Source: Streptomyces humi | GTDB taxonomy: Bacteria > Actinomycetota > Actinomycetes > Streptomycetales > Streptomycetaceae | NCBI RefSeq assembly: GCF_001005085.2 | Contig: NZ_LBMU02000082.1 | Coordinates: forward strand, 62,001 to 126,000 | Direction of reading: 5' to 3' | Length of the DNA: 64,000 nt | Part shown: piece by piece, positions 20,912 to 29,649 of the stretch | How the letters are laid out: each line of letters opens with the position of its first letter | Position numbering within the stretch: the first letter of the stretch is position 1 | Notes under the pieces: generated by a model | What the model saw: the letters and a program-made list of their open reading frames with translations, nothing else | Told to the model about the DNA's origin: nothing | The model's database searches: none | Position numbers and translations under genes: made by a program

Positions 20912-22444
20912 TTATTCGGTGACGCCGACAGAATCCGCGGGCTCGGTGGGCTCAGCGCGCTCCGTCGGCTCAGCGCGCTCGGTGGGCTCAGCGCGCTCCG
21001 TCGGCTCGGCGGCGAAGGTCGCGTACACGGCGGGACGTTCGCGGCGCAGCCACCACGCGAGGCCGAGACCCGTGACGAAGACGGCGGGCGCGATCAGGAT
21101 CAGCAGGGTGTTGACCGTGGCCGACGCGCCGGTGAAGAGGTCGATGTGGGTGATGACGAGGCCTATGGCGGTGGCGAGCAGCACGGCCGCGAGGGTCGGG
21201 GCGACCACGGTCCGCACCGTGCCCTCCTCGTGCCGGACCCGGCGGAAGTAGCACGGCACCGCGATCGCGGCGAGCAGCTGGAGCGCGAACAGGCCGATCA
21301 TTCCCGGGGTGTTGACCCACAGCAGCAGCTGGTCGTACGGGTCGGCTCCGGCCGCCCAGAAGCCGAGCACGACCACCAGGCCGACGACGGTCTGCGCGAC
21401 CCCGGCGAGGTACGGGGAGCGGTGCCTGGGGTGGATCCGGCCCAGCCGCCTCGGCAGCACGCCCTCTTCGGCGAGCGCGAGGGCGTACCGGTTGATCGCG
21501 TTGTGGAAGGCGAGGAGGGAGGCGATGATGCTGGTCACGATGAAGACGTGCATCAGGTCGGCCGCCCAGCCGCCGACGTAGGTGGTGATGGCGGTGAAGA
21601 AGAGGCCCCCGGGGTCCTTGCCGGCGGCGGCGATGACGTCCCGGTCACCGAAGGCCTGGATGATGATCCACACCATGAAGGCGTAGAAGAGGCCGAGGAA
21701 CGCGACGGCCACGTAGGTGGCGCGCGGGACCGTGCGCTCGGGGTCGCGGGCCTCGCGCCGGTAGATGACCGTCGACTCGAAGCCGGTGAAGGCGGCGAAG
21801 GCGAAGGCGAGGACGACGGCCGTACCGGAGACGAACACGTGGTCCGGGGCGAAGGAGGCGGCCGACAGTCCGTGCGCGCCGCCCTTGACCAGCACCCCGC
21901 CCGCGAGCAGGACCAGGATCCCGGTCTCGGCGACCAGCAGCACGCCGAGCAGCCTGGCGCCGAACTCGATGGAACGGTAGCCGCCGTAGCCGATGAGCAG
22001 CAGCCCGGCGAGGGCGATCGGCAGCCAAGGGACGTCGATGCCGAAAAGGGCCCTCGCGGTGTCCCGGCCGGCGCTGCCGAGCAGGCCGTAGACGCCGATC
22101 TCCATGCCGTTGTAGCCGATCAGCGCGAGCAGGGCGGCGCCGATGCCGACGGGGCGGCCGAGGCCGCGGGTGATGTACGCGTAGAACGCGCCGCCGCTCC
22201 TGACGTGCCGGCTCATGGTGGTGAAGCCGACGGCGAAGACGGCGAGGGTGATGCCCGCGATCAGGTAGCCGGCGGGGGCGCCGATGCCGCCGAGCAGCAC
22301 GGCGAGCGGGGCGACCCCGGCCATCACGGTGAGCGGTGCGGCGGCGGAGATGACGAAGAAGGCGATGTCGGCGGTGCCGAGCGAGCCGGGGCGGAGGGTC
22401 GCCGCGGCGGGCGGCGCGTTCTCCTCGGGAGCGGTGACGGACAT
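20912..22444 (-). CDS. APC-superfamily amino acid permease
   Basis: A 510-residue membrane protein of the amino acid-polyamine-organocation family with about 12-14 spans. The first span carries GTADIAFFVISAAAPLTVMAG, typical of the family, followed by a glycine-rich unwound segment. The ATG at 22444 follows a GGGGGAG-like sequence. The C-terminal tail is a hydrophilic repeat of TERAEP units encoded by four 18-bp repeats. Substrate is unknown; an amino acid or amine is expected. It precedes the amidohydrolase gene in a likely operon and is divergent from a TetR regulator. Confidence 0.87.
   Translation of the reverse strand: MSVTAPEENAPPAAATLRPGSLGTADIAFFVISAAAPLTVMAGVAPLAVLLGGIGAPAGYLIAGITLAVFAVGFTTMSRHVRSGGAFYAYITRGLGRPVGIGAALLALIGYNGMEIGVYGLLGSAGRDTARALFGIDVPWLPIALAGLLLIGYGGYRSIEFGARLLGVLLVAETGILVLLAGGVLVKGGAHGLSAASFAPDHVFVSGTAVVLAFAFAAFTGFESTVIYRREARDPERTVPRATYVAVAFLGLFYAFMVWIIIQAFGDRDVIAAAGKDPGGLFFTAITTYVGGWAADLMHVFIVTSIIASLLAFHNAINRYALALAEEGVLPRRLGRIHPRHRSPYLAGVAQTVVGLVVVLGFWAAGADPYDQLLLWVNTPGMIGLFALQLLAAIAVPCYFRRVRHEEGTVRTVVAPTLAAVLLATAIGLVITHIDLFTGASATVNTLLILIAPAVFVTGLGLAWWLRRERPAVYATFAAEPTERAEPTERAEPTERAEPTEPADSVGVTE
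20941..21012. repeat. Four 18-bp tandem repeats in the permease C-terminal tail
   Basis: Units GCTCGGTGGGCTCAGCGC and GCTCCGTCGGCTCAGCGC alternate, so units 1 and 3 are identical. The multiple-of-three period keeps the frame and encodes Thr-Glu-Arg-Ala-Glu-Pro repeats. Copy number is likely to vary among strains. Confidence 0.85.
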
Positions 22445-22508
22445 GGAGGGGGAGCCCTTCGAGCGCGACGGACGGGAGGGTTCCGGGCGTGCGGGGTGAC
22501 CGGCGCTA

Positions 22509-22559
22509 CCGGGGCAGGGACTGCCCCGGACCCGTAAATCTAAAGCCTTTCGGTTTTGG
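22509..22559. promoter_or_regulatory. Intergenic control region of the permease/TetR pair
   Basis: A perfect 9-bp hairpin, CCGGGGCAG and its complement around GGA, lies at 22509-22529, inside the expected permease leader. Next to it is a rare low-G+C patch with the imperfect inverted repeat CTAAAGCC-TTTC-GGTTTTGG at 22540-22559. The patch is a plausible TetR operator overlapping divergent promoters. Confidence 0.4.
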
Positions 22560-22623
22560 CAATGTAGCCTCCTCCTGGACATCCGGGAAGACCCGTTTCA
22601 CACCTTCGGGGGAGAACACACTG

Positions 22624-23316
22624 ATGGGACGGCCGCGCACCCCGCTCCTCGACCGGGAGCGGATCACCACGACCGCACTGCAACTCGTTGACGAGCAGGG
22701 CGACTTCAGCGTCCCGGGGATCGCGAAGCGGCTCGGCACGCAGGCCGGCTCGCTGTACCACCATGTGGACGGCCGGGACGGCATCGTCGAGCTGCTGCGC
22801 GAACGGGTCGCCTCGGTGATCGACCCGGCGACCCTCGACCTGACCCCGTGGGACACCGCGCTGGAGTCCTGGGCCCGCTCCTACCGGGCCGCGTTCGCCG
22901 CCCACCCGCGGGCGATCCCGCTCCTGATGACCTCGCCGGTGCGGGCCCCCCGGGTCCTCGAACAGTACGAGCGCGCGGTCACGGTGCTGCTGACGGCGGG
23001 TTTCGCCGCGGCGGACGTGATGCCGCTGCTGATCGCCCTGGAGAACCTGGTCCTGGGCTCGGCACTGGACCTGGCGGCCCCGGAGGCCATGTGGGAGCTG
23101 ACGGCCCGGACCCCCACCCCGCACCTGGCCGAGGCTCTGGCGGCAGTGGGCGACGGCCGCGCGGACCAAGCTTTCGAGGTAGGCCTGACAGGCCTCATGA
23201 ACCACGCAAGAACGCTGCTGGAAGCGCCCCAGGAGCGCGGGGAACTGCGCGAGCGATCCCCACGCAGCCGCGCCCGGGACACGTCGGCGACCGCCCCGGA
23301 GAAACCCACTCCCTAG
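22624..23316 (+). CDS. TetR-family transcriptional regulator
   Basis: A 230-residue regulator. The N-terminal helix-turn-helix is seen in FSVPGIAKRLGTQAGSLYHH (about residues 28-47), followed by an all-helical ligand-binding domain. The ATG at 22624 follows GGGGGAG by nine bases. It is divergent from the APC permease and amidohydrolase, its probable targets. The last 30 residues are charged and low in complexity. Its stop codon is four bases from the glnE stop codon on the other strand, with no room for a separate terminator. The ligand is unknown, perhaps the permease substrate. Confidence 0.85.
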   Translation: MGRPRTPLLDRERITTTALQLVDEQGDFSVPGIAKRLGTQAGSLYHHVDGRDGIVELLRERVASVIDPATLDLTPWDTALESWARSYRAAFAAHPRAIPLLMTSPVRAPRVLEQYERAVTVLLTAGFAAADVMPLLIALENLVLGSALDLAAPEAMWELTARTPTPHLAEALAAVGDGRADQAFEVGLTGLMNHARTLLEAPQERGELRERSPRSRARDTSATAPEKPTP

Positions 23317-23320
23317 GTCT

Positions 23321-26314
23321 TCAAGCGCCGTAGAAAAGCTCCTCCACGACCGCCCTGGCCCGGCGCGCGGTCCGCCGATACGCGTCCAGCATGTCCCCGG
23401 CGTGCCCGTCCCCGTACCCCAGGTACCGCCCGACCGCGGCCAGCTCCCGGCTCTCGGAGGGAAACGTGTCGCCGGCCCGCCCCCGTACCAGCATCACGGC
23501 GTTCCGCACCCGCGTCGCCAGCACCCACGCCTCGTCCAGTGTCCCGGCCTCCTCGTGGCCCAGCAGCCCCGCTGCGGCCGCCGCGGCCAGCGCCTCGCGG
23601 GTCCGGGTGGTGCGCAGCCCCGGCTCGGCCCACCCGTGCCGCAGTTGCAGCAGCTGCACGGTCCACTCGACGTCCGACAGCCCGCCCGGCCCGAGCTTGG
23701 TGTGCAGCTTGGGGTCGGCACCGCGCGGCAGCCGCTCGGACTCCATCCGGGCCTTCAGCCGCCGGATCTCGCGCACCGCGTCCTCGCCCAGCCCCTCCGC
23801 CGGGTACCGGAGCGGGTCGATCAGCTCGACGAACCGGCGTCCCAGCTCCGCGTCCCCGGCGACCGGTTCGGCGCGCAGCAGGGCCTGTGACTCCCACACC
23901 AGGGACCAGCGCCGGTAGTACGCCTCGTAGGACTTGAGCGTGCGCACCAGCGGCCCGGACCTGCCCTCGGGGCGCAGGTCGGCGTCGATGAGCAACGGCG
24001 GGTCGGCGCTGGGCACCTGGAGCAGCCGGCGCATCTCGGCGACGACCTTGTTGGCCGCGTCGGCGGCCTCCCGTTCGTCCACGCCGTCCTGCGGTTCGTG
24101 CACGAAGACGACGTCCGCGTCCGAGCCGTAGCCGAGTTCGTGGCCCCCGAACCGGCCCATGCCGATCATCGCGAACCGGGTGGGCAGGGTGTCACCCCAG
24201 CCGTCGCGGACGACCGCGCGCAGGGTGCCGGCCAGGGTCGCCGCGGTCAGGTCGGAGACAGCGGCGCCGACCCGGTCCACCAGGGCGCCCTGGTCGGCCT
24301 CGGCGGGATTGGCCTCGGTGCCGTAGGAGTCCACGATGTCGGCGGCGGCGGTGCGGAACAGCTCACGGCGGCGCACACCGCGCGCGGCCCGCACCCCGTC
24401 CTCTGCGGTGTCGGCGCGGCCGGCGGCGGCCAGGATCTCCTGCTCCAGCGGGCCGCGGCCGCGCGGCTCCAGGCCGCCCCCGTCGCCGTCGCCGAGCAGG
24501 GCCACCGCCTCGGGGGCGCGCATCAGCAGGTCGGGGGCGAGGCGGCCGGCGGACAGCACCCGGGCCAGGTTCTCGGCGGCGGCACCCTCGTCCCTCAACA
24601 GCCTCAGGTACCAAGGGGTCTTACCGAGGGCGTCGGACACCTTGCGGAAGTTCAGCAGGCCCGCGTCCGGGTCGGCGGAGTCGGCGAACCAGCCCAGCAG
24701 TACGGGCAGCAGGGTGCGCTGGATGGCGGCCTTGCGGGTGACACCGGAGGCGAGGGCCTCCAGGTGGCGCAGGGCGGCGGCCGGGTCGGTGTAGCCGAGG
24801 GCCTCAAGGCGTTCCCGGGCCGCCTCGGCACTCAACCGTGCTTCACCGGGGGCGAGTTGGGCGACGGCGTCGAGCAGCGGCCGGTAGAAGAGCTTCTCGT
24901 GCAGGCGTCGTACGACCCCCGCGTGCCGCTTCCACTCGCGGGTCAGCTCGGTCACCGGCTCGGTGCGCAGACCGAGCGAGCGGCCGAGTCGGCGCAGGTC
25001 GGCCTCGTCCTCGGGGACCAGGTGGGTGCGGCGCAGCCGGTAGAGCTGGATGCGGTGCTCCATGGAGCGCAGGAAGCGGTAGGCGTCGTCGAGCTGGACG
25101 GCGTCGGCGCGGCCCACGTAGCCGCCGGCGGCCAGCGCCTGGAGCGCGTCCAGGGTGGTCCCGGAGCGCAGCGAGGCGTCGGCCCGGCCGTGCACCAACT
25201 GGAGCAGCTGGACGGCGAACTCGACGTCGCGGAGGCCGCCGGGACCGAGCTTCAGCTCGCGGTCGATCTCGGCGGCGGGGATGTTCTCGACGACCCGGCG
25301 GCGCATCTTCTGCACGTCGGCGACGAAGTTGTCGCGCTCGGCCGCCTTCCAGACCAGGGGTTCCAGCGCGGCGACGTACTCGGCCCCCAGGTCGAGGTCG
25401 CCGGCGACCGGGCGCGCCTTGAGCAGGGCCTGGAACTCCCAGGTCTTGGCCCAGCGCTGGTAGTAGGCGAGGTGGCTGCTGAGGGTGCGTACGAGGGGTC
25501 CGTTGCGGCCCTCGGGGCGGAGGTTGGCGTCGACGGGCCAGATGGAGCCCTCCACCGTCGTCTCCGAGCAGATCCGCATCATGTGCGAGGCGAGTCTGGT
25601 GGCGGACCGCAGCGCCTTGGTCTCGTCGGTGCCCTCGGCGGCCTCGCCGACGAAGATGACGTCGACGTCGGAGACGTAGTTCAGCTCGTGGCCGCCGCAC
25701 TTGCCCATGGCGATCACCGCGAGCCGGCAGGCGGCGGCGTCGCCGGGCTCGGCGGCCTCGGCGAGCGCGAGGGCGGCGCGCAGGGTGGCGGTGGCGAGGT
25801 CGGCGAGCTCGGCGGCGGTCTCGGCGACGTCGGTGGTGCCGCAGACGTCGCGGGCGGCGATGGACAGCAGGCAGCGCCGGTAGGCGACCCGGAGGGAGAC
25901 CGGGTCGGTGGCCTCGGCGAGTCCGCGTTCGAACTCGGCGACGCCCGGGTGCAGGTCCCGGGGCTCGTAGGTGACCAGGGCCTCCCAGTCGCGTGGGTGC
26001 CGGGCGAGGTGGTCGGCGAGGGCGGCGGAGGCGCCGAGGACGCCCAGCAGCCGGTCCCGGAGCGGCTTGGCCGCTATCAGCGTGTCGAGCAGCTCGCGGC
26101 GGGCGGTGGGGCCCGGCTGCGCCTCCAGGAGCCGTACCAGGCCGTGCAGGGCGAGGTCGGGGTCGGCGGTGGCGCCCAGGGCTTCGAGGAGCACCGGGTC
26201 GTCGCGTACGGCGGCCAGCTCGGCGCTGTCCAGCAGCCGCTCGGCGGCCGAGGCATCGGTGAAGCCGTGCCGCAGCAGCCGCGTGAAGGTACTGCTCCTG
26301 CGCCCCGGCGTCAT
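23321..26314 (-). CDS. glnE: Glutamine synthetase adenylyltransferase/deadenylylase GlnE
   Basis: A 997-residue cytoplasmic enzyme that adds AMP to, and removes it from, the conserved Tyr of glutamine synthetase I, tuning nitrogen assimilation. The ATG at 26314 follows GGGGAGG. Two nucleotidyltransferase modules are visible: the N-terminal one with GGHELNYVSDVDVIF at about 207-221 and the C-terminal one with GGHELGYGSDADVVF near 718, separated by the helical linker. Length and layout are normal for the family. The DUF72 gene ends 40 bases upstream on the same strand. Its target GlnA is not in this window; the glnA2 product nearby lacks a clear adenylylation site. Confidence 0.95.
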   Translation of the reverse strand: MTPGRRSSTFTRLLRHGFTDASAAERLLDSAELAAVRDDPVLLEALGATADPDLALHGLVRLLEAQPGPTARRELLDTLIAAKPLRDRLLGVLGASAALADHLARHPRDWEALVTYEPRDLHPGVAEFERGLAEATDPVSLRVAYRRCLLSIAARDVCGTTDVAETAAELADLATATLRAALALAEAAEPGDAAACRLAVIAMGKCGGHELNYVSDVDVIFVGEAAEGTDETKALRSATRLASHMMRICSETTVEGSIWPVDANLRPEGRNGPLVRTLSSHLAYYQRWAKTWEFQALLKARPVAGDLDLGAEYVAALEPLVWKAAERDNFVADVQKMRRRVVENIPAAEIDRELKLGPGGLRDVEFAVQLLQLVHGRADASLRSGTTLDALQALAAGGYVGRADAVQLDDAYRFLRSMEHRIQLYRLRRTHLVPEDEADLRRLGRSLGLRTEPVTELTREWKRHAGVVRRLHEKLFYRPLLDAVAQLAPGEARLSAEAARERLEALGYTDPAAALRHLEALASGVTRKAAIQRTLLPVLLGWFADSADPDAGLLNFRKVSDALGKTPWYLRLLRDEGAAAENLARVLSAGRLAPDLLMRAPEAVALLGDGDGGGLEPRGRGPLEQEILAAAGRADTAEDGVRAARGVRRRELFRTAAADIVDSYGTEANPAEADQGALVDRVGAAVSDLTAATLAGTLRAVVRDGWGDTLPTRFAMIGMGRFGGHELGYGSDADVVFVHEPQDGVDEREAADAANKVVAEMRRLLQVPSADPPLLIDADLRPEGRSGPLVRTLKSYEAYYRRWSLVWESQALLRAEPVAGDAELGRRFVELIDPLRYPAEGLGEDAVREIRRLKARMESERLPRGADPKLHTKLGPGGLSDVEWTVQLLQLRHGWAEPGLRTTRTREALAAAAAAGLLGHEEAGTLDEAWVLATRVRNAVMLVRGRAGDTFPSESRELAAVGRYLGYGDGHAGDMLDAYRRTARRARAVVEELFYGA

Positions 26315-26354
26315 CTGCGGCCTCCCCTGGGATCCCGGTCCTGGCCAGACGAGC

Positions 26355-27281
26355 CTAACCGGAGCGGCCGGGACCGGCCTCGGCCGCGCGGCCGGCGGGA
26401 CGCGGCGGCTGTCCGGCGGACGGGGCGCGCAGCTGGTGCGGCAGGTGGGACGCCAGCAGCTCCGACATGGTCCGTGCCGCCCGCACGGCGCTGTCCGCGC
26501 AGCAGTTGTTGAACAGGACATGGACCTCTTCGGCCTGTTCGGCCAGGGTGCGCACGCGCGGCAGCCACTCCGTGAGCTCGGCGGCGGTGTAGGCGTGGCG
26601 GAAGCGGTCCTCCTTGGTGCCGGTGCCCCAGAGGGGGCTGCGTCCGTGGAAGCGGACGACCGCCAGGCGGGAGGTGGTGACCTGGGCCGTCGGAGGGAGG
26701 GAGCCGGGCAGGCCCCGGGCCGTGTCCACGGCGACGGCGGTGGCGTCCAGGTCCCGGAGGAACGCCGTCGTACGCGCGCTCCGCCACCACGCGGGGTCGC
26801 GGAACTCCACGGCGAACGGCCAGTCGCGGGCACGTTCCCTGGCGGTCCTGACGAAGGCCTCCGCCTCGGGGCCGGGGGTCAGGGCGGGCGGGTACTGGAA
26901 GAGGAGGGTGCCGAGGCGGCCGGAGCCGCGCAGGGGGTCGACGGCCTCCGCGTAGCGGTCCCAGACCTCCTGGCGCAGGCCTTCGTCGCGGGGGTGGCCG
27001 CGCAGGTCGGCGGGGAGGGCGGCCGGGCGGGTGGGGTGGCCGGTGAGGAGGGAGAACGCCTTGACGTCGAAGCGGAAGCCGGCCGGGGTGCGGTCCGCCC
27101 AGAGCCGGGTGGTGCGGGCGGACGGGAGGGCGTAGTAGGGGGAGTCGGCCTCGACGACGGGGAATTGGCCGGCGTAGTGCCGCAGCCGGCCTTCCGGGTC
27201 GCGCCGGCCGGGCGGGTACCAGCCGCTCGCCACCAGGGCGCGGTCGGTCCAGCCACAGGTGCCCACCAGGATGCGTGCCAT
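26355..27281 (-). CDS. DUF72-family protein
   Basis: A 308-residue member of the widespread DUF72 (YecE-like) TIM-barrel family of unknown function. Family marks are ILVGTCGWTDR at the start, the EADSPYYALPS segment near residue 45, FDVKAFSLLTGH near 70, FAVEFRDPAWW near 157 and VRFHGR near 205. The final 40 residues are Pro/Ala/Gly-rich and unlike the conserved core. The start codon at 27281 gives the family N-terminus directly. The gene lies just upstream of glnE on the same strand and may be cotranscribed with it. Confidence 0.85.
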   Translation of the reverse strand: MARILVGTCGWTDRALVASGWYPPGRRDPEGRLRHYAGQFPVVEADSPYYALPSARTTRLWADRTPAGFRFDVKAFSLLTGHPTRPAALPADLRGHPRDEGLRQEVWDRYAEAVDPLRGSGRLGTLLFQYPPALTPGPEAEAFVRTARERARDWPFAVEFRDPAWWRSARTTAFLRDLDATAVAVDTARGLPGSLPPTAQVTTSRLAVVRFHGRSPLWGTGTKEDRFRHAYTAAELTEWLPRVRTLAEQAEEVHVLFNNCCADSAVRAARTMSELLASHLPHQLRAPSAGQPPRPAGRAAEAGPGRSG

Positions 27282-27416
27282 GGCGGCGCAAGTACCCGTC
27301 GTTCACCGGCTCTTCACCCACGGGGGCAGATTCCGTGAGGCGTGGGAGTCTTGGCGTGTGCATGCTCTGTCCGCACCGCCAGCCCTTCTTCTCCGTCCTC
27401 TCCCTCGGAGGTTGAT

Positions 27417-28316
27417 GTGTCCGGCAGTTCCGCACGTCCTGGGATGCTGCGCCGAGCCCGTACGGCGGTGGCCTCGGCCACCGCCTTCACCGCGGCCGCC
27501 GTCGGCCTGTGGACCGGGCTCGGCGGCACCTCCGCGCACGCCGCGAGTGCCGTTCCGACCCCCGACCACGTGATCGTCGTGGTCTTCGAGAACCACGCCT
27601 ACAGCCAGGTCATCGGCTCCTCCAGCGCCCCGTACATCAACTCGCTGGTCTCCGGCGGCGCCAACCTGACCCAGATGTACGCGGAGACCCACCCGAGCCA
27701 GCCCAACTACTTCGCCCTGTTCTCCGGCTCCACCCAGGGCATCACCGACGACAGCTGCTACACCCCGGGCTTCTCCTCGGCGGCGAACCTGGCCTCCGAG
27801 CAGCTCGCCGCCGGCCGCACCTGGGCCAGCTACAACGAGACCCTGCCCAGCCAGGGCTCGACCACGTGCAGCAGCGGCAACTACGCGCGCAAGCACAACC
27901 CGTGGTTCGGCTTCAGCAACGTACCGACGTCGACCGCGAAGACGTTCGCCCAGTTCCCGACCGACTACTCCACCCTCCCCCAGCTCTCCTTCGTCACCCC
28001 CAACCTGTGCAGCGACATGCACGACTGCTCGGTGTCGACCGGTGACACCTGGCTGAAGAACAACCTGGGCGCGTACGCCACCTGGGCCAAGACCCACAAC
28101 AGCCTGCTCGTCGTCACCATGGACGAGGACAACCGTCTGGCCGGCAACCGCATCCCGACCGTCCTGTACGGCCAGCCGGTGACGGCGGGCTCGTCCTCCG
28201 CGACCACCTACGACCACTACGACCTGCTGCGCACCCTGGAGGACGGCCAGGGCCTGACCGCGCACGCGGGCAACGCGGCGTCCTCCTCCGACATCACCGG
28301 GATCTGGACGTCCTGA
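27417..28316 (+). CDS. Secreted SapM-like acid phosphatase/phosphoesterase
   Basis: A 299-residue secreted phosphatase of the phosphoesterase family that includes mycobacterial SapM. The GTG at 27417 has GGAGG five bases upstream and gives a signal peptide ending near SAHAA (about residues 15-44). Active-site features are VVVFENHAYSQV near 55, ETHPSQPNYFALFSG near 85 and VTMDEDNR near 235. It should release phosphate from organic esters outside the cell; the lipid-phosphatase role of SapM cannot be assumed. It is the first gene of a tight operon: the MFS gene starts one base after its stop. Confidence 0.85.
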   Translation: MSGSSARPGMLRRARTAVASATAFTAAAVGLWTGLGGTSAHAASAVPTPDHVIVVVFENHAYSQVIGSSSAPYINSLVSGGANLTQMYAETHPSQPNYFALFSGSTQGITDDSCYTPGFSSAANLASEQLAAGRTWASYNETLPSQGSTTCSSGNYARKHNPWFGFSNVPTSTAKTFAQFPTDYSTLPQLSFVTPNLCSDMHDCSVSTGDTWLKNNLGAYATWAKTHNSLLVVTMDEDNRLAGNRIPTVLYGQPVTAGSSSATTYDHYDLLRTLEDGQGLTAHAGNAASSSDITGIWTS

Positions 28317-28317
28317 C

Positions 28318-29649
28318 GTGTACGTAGCGGACAGCCGCGCGAACGACCCGACGGCGTCCGTGGAAGGTACCGCCCGGCCCGCGACGGCCGGGCGGTACCG
28401 CTCCACGATCGCGCCCACCGTCCTCGCCCTCGGCACGGTCAGCCTGATCACGGACGTGTCCTCCGAGATGGTCACGGCCGTCCTGCCGCTGTACCTGGTG
28501 ACGGGCCTCGGCCTGTCCCCGCTGGGCTTCGGCCTCCTCGACGGCGTCTACAACGGCTTCTCGGCCGTCGTACGCCTGGTCGGGGGCCACCTCGCCGACC
28601 GCGGCGGCGGCCGGCACAAGTGGGTGGCGGGCGCGGGCTACGCGCTCTCCGCCCTCTGCAAACCGCTCCTGCTGGTCGCCCACACCCTCACCCCCATCGG
28701 CCTGGTCCTGGCGGCGGACCGCACCGGCAAGGGCCTGCGCACGGCGCCCCGGGACGCCCTGATCTCGCTCTCCAGCACCCCGCAGACCCGGGGCCGCGCC
28801 TTCGGCGTGCACCGTGCGATGGACACGGCGGGCGCCCTGCTCGGCCCGCTGGCCGCGTTCCTCATCCTGCGGGCGACGGTGGACGGCTACGACGCGGTCT
28901 TCACGGTCAGCTTCTGCGTGGCGGCCGTCGGCGTACTGGTCCTGGCACTGTTCGTACCGGGCGACGGAGGCGGGGTCGGCACGGCGGGGCCGGCGCCGGA
29001 GGGTGCGCGGGGGGCCGGTGCGGCGGAGGCGCGGGGGGCCGGTGCGGCGGGGGCGCGGCCCACCCTGCGGGCGGCGGTCGGGCTGCTGGGGCGGCGTGAC
29101 CTGCGGCGGATCTGTGTCTGCGCCCTGCTCCTCGGCCTCGCCACGGTGAGCGACTCGTTCGTGTACCTGCTGCTGCAACGGCGGCTCGGCGTACCCGACC
29201 GCTGGTTCGCCCTGCTCCCGCTCGGCACGGCGGCCGCGTTCCTCCTCCTGGCCGTCCCCCTCGGCCGGCTGGCGGATCGCTGGGGCCGCTGGCGGGTGTT
29301 CCTCGCGGGCCACGCGGCCCTGCTGCTCGCCTACACCCTGCTGCTCACGTCCTGGCACGGCACCGCACTGCCCTACGCGGTGCTCGCCCTGCACGGCACG
29401 TTCTACGCGGCGACCGACGGCGTCCTGATGGCGGTCGCGTCGGACAGCGTTCCCCGGGAGCTGCGTTCCTCGGGCCTGGCGCTGGTCCAGACGGGCCAGG
29501 CGGGCGCGCGTTTCGCCTGCTCGCTGGCGTTCGGCGCGGCATGGACGCTGTGGGGCGACCGCACCGCGCTGCTGCTGTCGACGGCCGCGCTCGCCGTGTG
29601 CGCCGGGTACGCCCTCACCCTCCGCCCCTTCCGGGAGTCAGCCGTATGA
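28318..29649 (+). CDS. MFS transporter
   Basis: A 443-residue major facilitator with 12 predicted spans. It starts at the GTG at 28318, one base after the phosphatase stop, so translation is probably coupled. The loop-2/3 motif GGHLADRGGGRHKW and the second-half copy GRLADRWGRWRVF mark the family. The central cytoplasmic loop (about 222-244) is a low-complexity Gly/Ala/Arg repeat (GARGAGAAEARGAGAAGA). Substrate is unknown. Its last codons overlap the next gene by four bases. Confidence 0.85.
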   Translation: MYVADSRANDPTASVEGTARPATAGRYRSTIAPTVLALGTVSLITDVSSEMVTAVLPLYLVTGLGLSPLGFGLLDGVYNGFSAVVRLVGGHLADRGGGRHKWVAGAGYALSALCKPLLLVAHTLTPIGLVLAADRTGKGLRTAPRDALISLSSTPQTRGRAFGVHRAMDTAGALLGPLAAFLILRATVDGYDAVFTVSFCVAAVGVLVLALFVPGDGGGVGTAGPAPEGARGAGAAEARGAGAAGARPTLRAAVGLLGRRDLRRICVCALLLGLATVSDSFVYLLLQRRLGVPDRWFALLPLGTAAAFLLLAVPLGRLADRWGRWRVFLAGHAALLLAYTLLLTSWHGTALPYAVLALHGTFYAATDGVLMAVASDSVPRELRSSGLALVQTGQAGARFACSLAFGAAWTLWGDRTALLLSTAALAVCAGYALTLRPFRESAV

